A stretch of DNA of 64,000 nt from Acetobacter sp. 46_36 (GTDB taxonomy: Bacteria; Pseudomonadota; Alphaproteobacteria; RF32; CAG-239). Shown here in pieces: positions 56,081 to 63,872 of this stretch; positions within the stretch are counted from its first letter, which is position 1; the number at the start of each line of letters is the position of its first letter. Both the position numbers and the translations under genes were made by a program. The notes beneath the pieces are model-generated. The model did no database searches. It was not told the origin of the DNA and saw only the letters and a program-made list of their open reading frames with translations. The stretch covers positions 518 through 64,517 of the forward strand of contig MNTT01000016.1 of assembly GCA_001917135.1 (NCBI GenBank), given 5' to 3'.

Positions 56081-57232
56081 ATGAGCATCAGGGAAAAGGC
56101 GTATTTTGAACGCCGGGTTTGCTATTGCTGCGAGAAGGATATTGTGACTCCGCATAAGTTTTATTCGGAAATGTGCGAAAGTTGCGGAGAATTAAATTAT
56201 CAAAAAAGAATACAACGGATTGATTTACGCAATCATCATGCATTGGTTACCGGCGGCAGAATTAAAATCGGGTTTGAAACAGCTCGTTTGCTGTTGGAAA
56301 TGGGGGCTGATGTTACGGTAACATCCCGTTTTCCGAACGATACGTTGAAAAGATTTCAAAAACTTGAGAATTTTAATCAGTATCAACCGCGTTTGCATAT
56401 TATTGGCGCGGACTTTCGTTTTGTACAGTCGGTGCAGAGTGTAATAGATTTTTTTAAGGGCAAACCGTTAGATATTTTAATCAACAACGCAGCACAAACA
56501 GTACGCAGACCGGCTCCTTTTTATAAGCATTTGTTGGAGGCGGAGTTGCAAAGGCCTGCTTTGGAAAATATTGTTTCTTCCGGAATTAAAGTCTTAGCCG
56601 ATACAAAACTTAATTTGCCGGCTCAAAACAAACGGTTGACTTCTGCGGAGATGTCGCAGTTGGCATTATTGCCGGAGGATCTGATTACGAATGAGAAAAT
56701 TTTTCCTGCTGGAAAATATGATAAAGATGGCCAACAGCTGGATTTGCGCGATAATAACAGTTGGATGTATGAATTGGAAGATGTTTCTCTGGTAGAGATG
56801 TATGAAATTTTGCAAATTAATCTGATAGCTCCTTTTTTGCTGAATACAAAGCTGCTGCCTGTTTTGCAGCAGAATAAAAATATGGCTTTTATTATTAATG
56901 TTTCGGCTATGGAAGGCAATTTTTATGCGCCACGCAAACACAGTCGCCATCCACATACGAATATGGCGAAAGCTGCATTGAATATGATGACAAGGACTGT
57001 TGCGGAACATTATAAAAATTTGGGCGTTTTTATGAATAGTGTTGATACGGGATGGATAACCAATGAGAAACCTAATCCACAAAATTTGGGTGAAAACGAG
57101 CGAAAATCCAAGATGGCGATTGACGAAACAGATGGCGCCATGAGAGTATTGGATCCAATTATTTCAGCCTTACAAAATAAAGAGCCTCAGTATGGAAAAT
57201 TATTTAAGAATTACAGAGAATATAAATGGTAA
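56081..57232 (+). CDS. SDR-fold protein with N-terminal zinc ribbon
   Basis: 383 aa. Cys pairs C14/C17 and C32/C35 form a likely zinc ribbon, followed by a Rossmann short-chain dehydrogenase domain: VTGGRIKIG (57-64, the TGxxxGxG position), a DILINNAAQTVRRP strand and IINVSAMEG. Where the catalytic YxxxK is expected there is HTNMAKAALNMMT: the Lys is present but the Tyr is a Thr. A ~70-residue insert (about 145-225) separates the NNA strand from the next helix. It may still bind NAD(P) but act differently or not at all as a dehydrogenase. Coupled to a Nudix gene, hinting at nucleotide or NAD chemistry (inference). Confidence 0.8.
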   Translation: MSIREKAYFERRVCYCCEKDIVTPHKFYSEMCESCGELNYQKRIQRIDLRNHHALVTGGRIKIGFETARLLLEMGADVTVTSRFPNDTLKRFQKLENFNQYQPRLHIIGADFRFVQSVQSVIDFFKGKPLDILINNAAQTVRRPAPFYKHLLEAELQRPALENIVSSGIKVLADTKLNLPAQNKRLTSAEMSQLALLPEDLITNEKIFPAGKYDKDGQQLDLRDNNSWMYELEDVSLVEMYEILQINLIAPFLLNTKLLPVLQQNKNMAFIINVSAMEGNFYAPRKHSRHPHTNMAKAALNMMTRTVAEHYKNLGVFMNSVDTGWITNEKPNPQNLGENERKSKMAIDETDGAMRVLDPIISALQNKEPQYGKLFKNYREYKW

Positions 57233-57333
57233 ATTTGGAGATAATTTGTTTTGCCGGAATATGAATGTGTTTGTAGTTTTTTATTTCAAAGCCGTTTGAG
57301 GATTTAATATTTTGGTTCGTAAACCGTGAGTTG

Positions 57334-57457
57334 AGCATCACCAATACTAACGGCACTCTTTTCAGGGCGCCGTTTTGCTATGCGGGACGAGGCTTTCAGC
57401 GGGTCTGAATGTTCTTTTGTGAAAATCGTATTTGGGGAGTTTTTACGAATTCGCTTG
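57334..57457 (+). repeat. tRNA-Glu flank repeat, copy 2
   Basis: GCATCACCAAT keeps the tRNA 3' end, then hairpin AACGGCACTC/GGGCGCCGTT and the same downstream sequence to ACGAATTCGCTTG. About 90% identical to copy 1. Confidence 0.9.
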
Positions 57458-57589
57458 ACGATAATCCTTTGTTTTTACAGTGCAATAAATTTTTATGCTA
57501 TAAAATAGAAAAATATCTTGACTTAAAGTATGCTCTAAAATTTATCATTTTCGTGTCTGATATTTATGAGTTATTTTTCGGAGGGAAAA

Positions 57590-58606
57590 ATGAAGTTTTT
57601 TTTATTTTTATTGGCTGTCGTGGCGGTAATTTTGGCGTGGCGGTTTTATCCGGTAAATTCCTGGGACAAAACTTTCCCAAAAAGCGACAATGTTACTGTT
57701 AAAAAGGTAAAATTTAAAAATCGCTACGGTATTGAGCTGGTTGGGGATTTATACATACCCAAAAATAAAGTGACTGAAAAACTGCCGGCGATTGCCGTTT
57801 CCGGCCCTTTTGGTGCGGTTAAAGAGCAATCATCCGGTTTGTATGCTCAAACAATGGCGGAGAAAGGTTTTATTACTTTGGCTTTTGATCCGTCTTATAC
57901 GGGCGAAAGCGGCGGGCATCCGCGTTTAGTCGCCTCACCGGATATCAATACGGAAGACATGAGTGCCGCAGTTGATTTTTTGAGTGTGCAAGATGATGTT
58001 GATGCCGATAAAATAGGCGTTATCGGAATTTGCGGATTTGGCGGTTTTGCTTTAAACGCTGCGGCGATGGATACAAGGATAAAGGCAACTGTTACTTCGA
58101 CGATGTATGATATGAGCAGAGTTAATGCCAACGGCTATTTTGATACAATGGATAAGGAAGACCGTTATAAGCTTAAGCAAAAACTTAATGCCCAACGTAC
58201 GGAAGACTTTAGAAACGGAACTTATGCAGCAGAAGCAGGGCTGCCGGATAAATTAACAGGAAAAGAACCGCAGTTTGTTAAGGATTATTATGATTATTAC
58301 AAAACACCGCGCGGATATCATAAGCGTTCTAAAAACTCAAATACGGGCTGGAATATGACATCTTCTTTGTCGTTTATCAATATGCCCATTTTGGCTTACA
58401 GCGATGAAATTAAGAGTGCGGTTCTGATGATTCACGGCGAGAATGCTCATAGCCGCTATTTCAGCGAAGATGCTTATAAAAAACTGGTTGGCAATAACAA
58501 AGAACTTATGATTATTCCTAATGCCAACCATACAGATTTATATGATAAAACTGATATAATCCCGTTTGATAAAATAACGCAATTTTTCAGAGATAATTTG
58601 AAATAG
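57590..58606 (+). CDS. Alpha/beta hydrolase with Cys nucleophile elbow
   Basis: 338 aa with an N-terminal membrane anchor or signal (FFLFLLAVVAVILAWRF). The alpha/beta-hydrolase fold is clear: PAIAVSGPFGAVKEQSSGLY, LAFDPSYTGESGG, the nucleophile elbow GICGFGG (Cys instead of Ser, as in dienelactone-hydrolase-like and YcjY-like proteins), an acid near VLMIHGENAHSRYFSED and the His in PNANHTDLYD. Substrate unknown. GGAGGGAAAA supports ATG 57,590. Low GC, alone between repeat copies 2 and 3. Confidence 0.85.
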   Translation: MKFFLFLLAVVAVILAWRFYPVNSWDKTFPKSDNVTVKKVKFKNRYGIELVGDLYIPKNKVTEKLPAIAVSGPFGAVKEQSSGLYAQTMAEKGFITLAFDPSYTGESGGHPRLVASPDINTEDMSAAVDFLSVQDDVDADKIGVIGICGFGGFALNAAAMDTRIKATVTSTMYDMSRVNANGYFDTMDKEDRYKLKQKLNAQRTEDFRNGTYAAEAGLPDKLTGKEPQFVKDYYDYYKTPRGYHKRSKNSNTGWNMTSSLSFINMPILAYSDEIKSAVLMIHGENAHSRYFSEDAYKKLVGNNKELMIIPNANHTDLYDKTDIIPFDKITQFFRDNLK

Positions 58607-58631
58607 GCGGAATTTTATCCGGTTTGTGATA

Positions 58632-58754
58632 AGCATCAGCAATGCAACCAGCGCTCTCTTCAGAGCGCTGGTTTGTTGTGCGGGACGAGGCTTCCGGCTG
58701 GTTTGAATGTTCGTTTGTGAAAATCGCATTGCGGGAAGATGTTACGAACTCGTG
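58632..58754 (+). repeat. tRNA-Glu flank repeat, copy 3
   Basis: GCATCAGCAATGCAACCAGC: tRNA end degraded; hairpin AACCAGCGCTCT/AGAGCGCTGGTT now perfect, then GGGACGAGGCTTCCGGC, TTTGAATGTTCGTTTGTGAA and ACGAACTCGTG. Confidence 0.85.
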
Positions 58755-58851
58755 TACTGGCAATCTTTTATTTTTTGACAGCATTATCGGGTTTGAAGTT
58801 CGTCGGGGTTCGGAAAATATTTTGCTCATTTTATGTTTTTTTATTTTTGTG

Positions 58852-58900
58852 TTGACAAGTTGAAAATATGATTTTATATAATAGTCAAATATTAGACTAT
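58852..58900 (+). promoter_or_regulatory. Promoter and operator of the MarR gene
   Basis: TTGACA (58,852-58,857), 17 bases, TATATA (58,875-58,880), or TATAAT at 58,877 with 19. A 20-bp near-perfect palindrome ATAGTC..AATATT..GACTAT (58,881-58,900) overlaps the -10 end, the expected place for MarR autorepression. Confidence 0.7.
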
Positions 58901-58926
58901 CAAATAATTTACTAAACGGATTTTAT

Positions 58927-59379
58927 ATGAAAAGGGAAGAAGTCAGAGCGTTTGTTAACCAATATTGCCATTTGCGGGATGTACAGTATGCGGCGTATAC
59001 GGCTTGTGCGAGAAGGCATAATTTAACGACAAATGAGTTGTTTGTTCTGGATATTATTTGGTTTGCAGAGGATGGCTGTTTGCAGTCTTATATTTGTGAA
59101 AGAATGTCGGCAACCAAACAAACCATAAGCGCGATAATCAAAAAATTTTGGAAATCAGGTTATGTAACCCTTGCCGAATCTGAAACAGACCGGCGCAATA
59201 AAATCATCCGTTTTACTGATAAAGGCTATGACTATGCGAAAAAAATTATTCCTCCGGCGGCAAATGCAGAGATTGACGCGATGGCTGAGTTGGCTAAATC
59301 GGAAAATATTGCCGAGTTAGTACGGTTGACAATGTTATTTTCTGGTCTGATGAAGAGAAAATTTGATGAATTGAAATAG
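58927..59379 (+). CDS. MarR family transcriptional regulator
   Basis: 150 aa winged-helix repressor: DNA-binding helices in LQSYICERMSATKQTISAII, a wing with ESETDRRNKIIRFTDKG, dimer helices at both ends. Such proteins usually sense phenolic or oxidising ligands and repress themselves and a neighbour. The palindrome over its promoter and the nitroreductase 12 bases downstream fit a two-gene autoregulated operon. Confidence 0.9.
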   Translation: MKREEVRAFVNQYCHLRDVQYAAYTACARRHNLTTNELFVLDIIWFAEDGCLQSYICERMSATKQTISAIIKKFWKSGYVTLAESETDRRNKIIRFTDKGYDYAKKIIPPAANAEIDAMAELAKSENIAELVRLTMLFSGLMKRKFDELK

Positions 59380-59391
59380 GATTATATTAAA

Positions 59392-60015
59392 ATGGAACTT
59401 TATGAAACAATTGAAAAACGCAGGACAATTCGGGATTTTGAAGATAAACCGGTTGATATGGAAGTTATCAAAAAAATTCTTTCCGCAGGTTTGAAAGCCC
59501 CGACAAACAATCACTTGCGCCAATGGGAATTTGTGATTATCAATGATAAGAAAGAACGTTTACGCGTACTGAAGCTGGAAGATATGACAAATCCCGATGA
59601 TTGTGACAAGATGCTGGATGGTTTCGGCATGACCGATACAGACCAAAGGGGAATGTATCATATCGCAATGCCAAAGCAGTTTTCCATGTTATATAATTCA
59701 GGATGTTTAATCTTGCCTTTCTTTAAGTTGCGTGAACCGTTGTTGCAACCGACTTGTCTTAGCTCTTTAAATGAATTTGCCTCTATTTGGCTTTGCATTG
59801 AAAATATTTTGTTGGCGGCTGCCGCGGAAGGCATATTCGGCGTTACCCGCATTCCGATGACAGAGGAATTGGAACATATTAAAAAAGCAATCAATCATCC
59901 TGACGATTATGCGATGCCTTGTTACATTGCTTTGGGATATCCTGCCAAAGATGCAAAAATACCGGTGCAAAAAGTTATTAATGTTGAAGACAGGATACAT
60001 ATCAATAATTGGTAA
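59392..60015 (+). CDS. Nitroreductase family protein
   Basis: 207 aa flavoprotein of the nitroreductase fold: ETIEKRRTIRDFEDKPVD (FMN-phosphate Arg residues), LKAPTNNHLRQWEFVII, SIWLCIENILLAAAAEG and a C-terminal IALGYPAKDAKIP. It probably reduces nitro groups, quinones or related compounds with NAD(P)H. Directly behind the MarR gene, likely under its control. Between repeat copies 3 and 4. Confidence 0.9.
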   Translation: MELYETIEKRRTIRDFEDKPVDMEVIKKILSAGLKAPTNNHLRQWEFVIINDKKERLRVLKLEDMTNPDDCDKMLDGFGMTDTDQRGMYHIAMPKQFSMLYNSGCLILPFFKLREPLLQPTCLSSLNEFASIWLCIENILLAAAAEGIFGVTRIPMTEELEHIKKAINHPDDYAMPCYIALGYPAKDAKIPVQKVINVEDRIHINNW

Positions 60016-60043
60016 AATTGGCTCGGAAACTATGAGGCGAGCC

Positions 60044-60165
60044 TCGCCGATTCAACGGAGCTTTCTTCAGAGCGCTGGTTTGTTATACGGGATGAGGCTT
60101 CCGGCAGGTTTGAATGTTCGTTTGTGAAAATCATATTTCGGGAAGATTTTACGTACGAATTTGTG
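60044..60165 (+). repeat. tRNA-Glu flank repeat, copy 4
   Basis: CGCCGATTCAACGGAGC, hairpin half-degraded on its left side, AGAGCGCTGGTTTG, GGGATGAGGCTTCCGGC, TTTGAATGTTCGTTTGTGAA AATCATATTTCGGGAAG, ACGTACGAATTTGTG. Closest to copy 3. Confidence 0.85.
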
Positions 60166-60209
60166 TATTGATAGTAAAACAATTTTCATCTATGAACAGT
60201 TCGCCAGAA

Positions 60210-60680
60210 TTATTTTGGTTCCTTGTTATCATTTAAGCGGTGTATGATGGCGATACATTTTCCCTCAAAGTCTGACAGGGGCAAATTTGTTCCTAGGATA
60301 TAGGCATCCAGTTCTTCCCCATCACCAGAGACAGTATTTGGAATATAGCCGTAATTAACCGGGTATATGAACCCATGCTTTGGATGAGATGAGCCTAAAG
60401 GGCGCTCTATTTTGGCTTTAACAATTTTTCCGATATAATGTTGCGAATTATTCATTTCACTTCTCTGTTTTTTATTTTTTTTGGTAAACTTTATAATGTG
60501 TGTCAGCTCTTCCTCCGGGATATCGAAAATATTTTCAAAATGCTTATTGGGGATGACAAGCAGATGCCCGTACACCTCCATATTTCTTGGTAAAAAGCAG
60601 GATAAAATATTGTTTTGATAAATTTTTTTGCCGGAAGTTTTTGATTATAAATCTTACAAAAAGCACACTCCATAAACACC
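60210..60680 (-). pseudogene. Broken HIT protein fused to truncated pyrophosphatase-like protein
   Basis: Reading minus from ATG 60,674: MECAFCKIYNQKLPAKK is a HIT-protein start. At a run of seven As the frame must shift by -1 to continue IYQNNILSCFLPRNMEVYGHLLVIPNKHF. The HIT part then ends before its catalytic HxHxH motif. From about 60,455 (MNNSQHYIGKIVKAKIERPLG) the same frame encodes a bacterial inorganic-pyrophosphatase-like N-terminus (HPKHGFIYPVNYGYIPNTVSGDGEELDAYIL) that stops at NDNKEPK. Two truncated genes joined, so most likely decayed, although A AAA AAA is also a slippery heptamer. Confidence 0.7.
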
Positions 60681-60834
60681 TCCTATTATTTTATCCTTGT
60701 TTGCAGCTTAGTGTAATAGAACATATAAGTCAAAACAAAAGTTGGGGCGGCTGTGGTTTCTTGAAACGGCTGTAAATATTTCAGGTTGATTTTTTTTGCG
60801 GCAGGTGATTTAATATCCGTGGTAAAAGAAATGT

Positions 60835-61359
60835 ATGAAGATTTTAAATTGGGGTATTTTATTATTTTTGGAGGAAAAGAAGATTTTGAAGATACGAAAG
60901 TTTGAGAGGGCTGATTTACCTCAAGTTTTGGAGTTGTGCCGGGAGGTTCGCCAGTATCATACAGATATTCTCGGCGGGTATTTTGCCGAGCAGGACGATG
61001 CGTTTGAGCAATCGGGGTTTTTGGCAACTCTGGAAGATGACAGGATGACAGCATTAGTTGCGGAAGAAGGTGAGGAAATTAACGGGTATTTATTGGCGGA
61101 GAAAAAGTATTCGCCGTATTTGAGAGAACCAAATGTTGTCCATATTTCAAATATTGGGGTGAAGAAAGGTCTGCGGGGAAAGGGCATCGGAAAAAAGCTT
61201 ATGGATGCACTTTTTGAGATGTGCAAAGCAGAAGGTGTTGATGAAATCCGGCTTGGAGTATTTAATAAAAATACTGTTGCTTACAAATTTTATGAACGAT
61301 ATGGATTTGAACCCTTTGAACAGAGAATGAGCATCCGGCTCAAAGAACATACAGTTTGA
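60835..61359 (+). CDS. GNAT family N-acetyltransferase
   Basis: 174 aa, or 157 from TTG 60,886 after GGAGGAAAAGAAGATT. GNAT fold: IRKFERADLPQVLELCREVR, TALVAEEGEEINGYLLAEKK, acetyl-CoA loop GVKKGLRGKGIGKKLMDALF, and a terminal NKNTVAYKFYERYGFEPFE. Substrate unknown. The frame from ATG 60,835 lacks a ribosome site, so the TTG start is preferred on that ground. Confidence 0.85.
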   Translation: MKILNWGILLFLEEKKILKIRKFERADLPQVLELCREVRQYHTDILGGYFAEQDDAFEQSGFLATLEDDRMTALVAEEGEEINGYLLAEKKYSPYLREPNVVHISNIGVKKGLRGKGIGKKLMDALFEMCKAEGVDEIRLGVFNKNTVAYKFYERYGFEPFEQRMSIRLKEHTV

Positions 61360-61426
61360 GAAAAGCCGTCCAGTCCGCAAACTGCGGGTCAACTCCGCCC
61401 GTTCAGACGGATATCCGGCTTTAGCT

Positions 61427-61870
61427 TTAGCCTAATCCCATACAGAGGATGGGATACGGGTTTCCCTGTTCGTCAAAGTCAGTCCTTTTATACACTCTGA
61501 ACCCCATGTGTTCATAAAAGCCGACGGCCTGTGGGTTTTGTTCGTTGACGCACACTTCATTGACGGCGTAGTTTTCGATGCCGTATTTTATCAGTTGCCG
61601 GCCCAGCCCTTTTCCCCTTTCTTCGGGCGCTATAAACAGCATTTCGATTTTTCTGCCTTCTATTCCCATAAAAGCGACAGGTTCGCTTTTTCCGTTTTCG
61701 GCAATAAGCAAATGCGATACGTTTTTTAACGCATCGGGAACATATCCTTTTATTTTTTCAATTTCTCCGGCAGACAAAAAGAGGTGCGTCGCCTTGACGG
61801 AAGCTTCCCATACCTTTACCAATTGCGCTATCAGCAGCGGGGGTCTTTGTGCGGGGATAAGCAGTTTCAT
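61427..61870 (-). CDS. GNAT family N-acetyltransferase (YjaB-like)
   Basis: 147 aa. LLIAQLVKVWEASVKATHLFLS is the YjaB-type opening, followed by LLIAENGKSEPVAFMGIEGR, the acetyl-CoA loop IAPEERGKGLGRQLIKYG and NEQNPQAVGFYEHMGFRVY. AGGAG lies eight bases before ATG 61,870; the frame extends nine codons further without a site. GC is higher than in the cassettes to the left, suggesting the core genome resumes about here. Confidence 0.88.
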   Translation of the reverse strand: MKLLIPAQRPPLLIAQLVKVWEASVKATHLFLSAGEIEKIKGYVPDALKNVSHLLIAENGKSEPVAFMGIEGRKIEMLFIAPEERGKGLGRQLIKYGIENYAVNEVCVNEQNPQAVGFYEHMGFRVYKRTDFDEQGNPYPILCMGLG

Positions 61871-62065
61871 TTCAGGGCTCCTGGTCTGGTTTGGCAATAG
61901 AGAAAAAACGGGCAGAAAGCGGGGAAAATCTCTTTTTGCGCGTTACAATGCCGGAATTGCTGTCTGGGCAATACCGGAATTGTCGTTTGATTTTATATAT
62001 GATTTTTGCGGCAAAAGCAACAGAAAAATAATCGCAAGAAGAAAACAGTCGGAGGATAAAATAAG

Positions 62066-62088
62066 AGCCCTGCCGGTGGGGCAAGGCT
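62066..62088. terminator. Hairpin between GNAT and membrane-protein genes
   Basis: AGCCCTGCC/GGCAAGGCT stem with one mismatch, TTTT after it on the plus strand and a T-rich run on the minus strand. Confidence 0.55.
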
Positions 62089-62240
62089 TTTGAAAGAGGC
62101 GACGGGCAGATCCGGTGGAAGACGCGGGCGGAGCCGGCCGGAGGGCAACGCGGGCAAATCCGGTGGAAAATGCGGGCGGTATACGGCAGCCAGGCGTTTC
62201 GTCAGCATGACTGCGGGCGGCGGCTTAAGCGTCCGGCGTT

Positions 62241-62624
62241 TCAGTAATTGAGCCAGAGGACTTTGTTCTTTTGCTTCTTTTCCGCTTTGAATGCCTTATG
62301 TGCGAGGACGAGAAGCAGAAGCCCCCAGCAGGCATAAAAAGCGATACAGCAGATAATCAGGGGATGATTAAGTTTTTGAAATCTGACTGCGGCGTAAAAA
62401 AGAAGCGTCGTATCGACAGCCACAGGCCATAAAAAATAAGTCATCATCCAGCGGATAATGTTTTGCTGAGTTTTGTATGCCTTAACGGCTTTTTCGGAAC
62501 TGGCGTACAAATAAGCGTGCTGCTTTTCATATACGTCGATTACCGGGTAGGCGCTTTGCGCGGGGTGTATCCCGTACTGGTGCCGGAACAGGCTTACAGC
62601 CTCTTCAATCATTTTTTTATTCAT
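62241..62624 (-). CDS. Small membrane protein, unknown
   Basis: 127 aa. A soluble N-terminus (EEAVSLFRHQYGIHPAQSAY), two membrane segments (MTYFLWPVAVDTTLLFYAAV, LIICCIAFYACWGLLLLVLA) and a basic tail. No family recognised. Downstream GC-rich DNA (62,100-62,230) has a CGGGC..AATCCGGTGGAA type duplication. Confidence 0.6.
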   Translation of the reverse strand: MNKKMIEEAVSLFRHQYGIHPAQSAYPVIDVYEKQHAYLYASSEKAVKAYKTQQNIIRWMMTYFLWPVAVDTTLLFYAAVRFQKLNHPLIICCIAFYACWGLLLLVLAHKAFKAEKKQKNKVLWLNY

Positions 62625-62884
62625 AATCCTAAAATTTAATAATTAAACAACATAATCGAATTTGGGCGTTATCATAATTCCGTTGTCAGAAAAATCAAGA
62701 AATTTTGCGGAAGGAAGGGTAAAATCGGAGATTTTTGTGAAGAAGATGCAGGGGGGATGGCTAGCAGCCGGGGAGGGGAAATAAAAGTACCCGTAAAAAA
62801 ACGGCGCATTATTTTATAATCTGCTGGACAATGGAGTGCGGGCTTTTTAGACTGAGGGCAATTACATATTAATATTATATCATT

Positions 62885-63364
62885 ATGGAAACAATTGTTA
62901 TGAGGATTTTAATCTGGGCCGTTTTCGGCGTTGTAAGCTGTCTTTTTTCCGGTTGTTCGCTGGTTACCTGTGCGGCGGGCGGCGGATTTAATTTTTCCAG
63001 TTCGCCTTATTCAAGCTGGGAATCGTTTAAGCATGAGGGAGAGAGGTTTTTAATCAGCCCGCACGGAAAAAACGAGTACTACATCAGAAAGTATGACTGT
63101 TTTCTGTGGGGGAGCGTCGACCATCCGGTTAAGATGATGATCGGGTCCTTCTTTTTGCAGTACAAGGGATTTCCGTATTTCAGCATTTACCATAAGGGCG
63201 AGACACAGCTCTTGGATGTGCGGGAAAATCCCGAACGGCGCTTTGATGCCGATGGATACGGCGTCCGGGTGCAGATACGCTATCGGGACGGGCGGAATGC
63301 GTTTGTGACGGTTACAAATCCGCGGGGAGACGCCAGACGGTTCGAAATGCTGCTGCAGGACTGA
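62885..63364 (+). CDS. Putative lipoprotein, unknown
   Basis: 159 aa. Signal sequence MRILIWAVFGVVSCLFSGC with a lipobox-like LFSGC, so probably lipid-anchored; processing would leave a ~135-aa beta-rich domain (FLISPHGKNEYYIRKYDCFL, DGYGVRVQIRYRDGRNAFV). No family recognised. Neither ATG 62,885 nor ATG 62,900 has a clear ribosome site. The upstream gap 62,625-62,884 holds no gene. Confidence 0.6.
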   Translation: METIVMRILIWAVFGVVSCLFSGCSLVTCAAGGGFNFSSSPYSSWESFKHEGERFLISPHGKNEYYIRKYDCFLWGSVDHPVKMMIGSFFLQYKGFPYFSIYHKGETQLLDVRENPERRFDADGYGVRVQIRYRDGRNAFVTVTNPRGDARRFEMLLQD

Positions 63365-63520
63365 GCGGCTGCGGCGGACTGAACGACTGCTGCGGGACTG
63401 AACAGTTGCAGCGGGATTGAACGACTGTGGCGGACTGAACGGCTGCTGCGGGACTGAATGACTGCTGCGGGACTAACGACTGCGGCAGGATTGAACAGTT
63501 GCAGCGGGACTGAACGGCGG
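63365..63520 (+). repeat. Tandem array of about 17-19 bp
   Basis: Eight or nine diverged units like GACTGAACGACTGCTGCGG directly after the lipoprotein stop. Confidence 0.85.
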
Positions 63521-63556
63521 CCGGAAAACGGCTTTCGGCGCGGTGGGCGTTGGAAA

Positions 63557-63588
63557 CAAAAAACAGCCCCTTTTAGGGGCTGTTTTTT
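63557..63588. terminator. Bidirectional terminator
   Basis: AAAAAACAGCCCC/GGGGCTGTTTTTT, a perfect 13-bp stem with a TTTTA loop. Confidence 0.9.
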
Positions 63589-63641
63589 GTAAAATGTCTG
63601 CCTTTCGAAGTATCTCGAGATACGGTGCACAACGGCGGCAT

Positions 63642-63872
63642 TTAGGAAATTTTTTCCGGAATTAACATTAAGACGAGAGCGAGAATGAAGCAACAGACCA
63701 GCCACGGCCCGGTAATCTTTCCGGCGCCTTCTTCCGAACGGTCAGTTGCAATGTAGTACTCCGGGTTTTTGCGGTATTTTCGGTTTTCGCTGATTAAATC
63801 GGCGATAAGCAAAACGATGCCCAATACCAGAGAGGCACCGGCCCAAACCATAATTTTTGTTTCCTGGGACAT
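63642..63872 (-). CDS. Small two-pass membrane protein, unknown
   Basis: 76 aa with two membrane segments (IMVWAGASLVLGIVLLIADL and WLVCCFILALVLMLI) separated by a charged loop NRKYRKNPEYYIATDRSEEG. Ends convergent with the lipoprotein gene across the shared terminator. Function unknown. The final 128 bases of the window hold no feature. Confidence 0.6.
   Translation of the reverse strand: MSQETKIMVWAGASLVLGIVLLIADLISENRKYRKNPEYYIATDRSEEGAGKITGPWLVCCFILALVLMLIPEKIS

Noticed and set aside
55401..60165. Integron cassette array with attC sites
   Set aside because: The repeats are about the right size and position, but there is no integrase, the R-box motifs with the needed spacing and extrahelical bases are not visible, and the first repeat includes a tRNA 3' end and an ordinary terminator.
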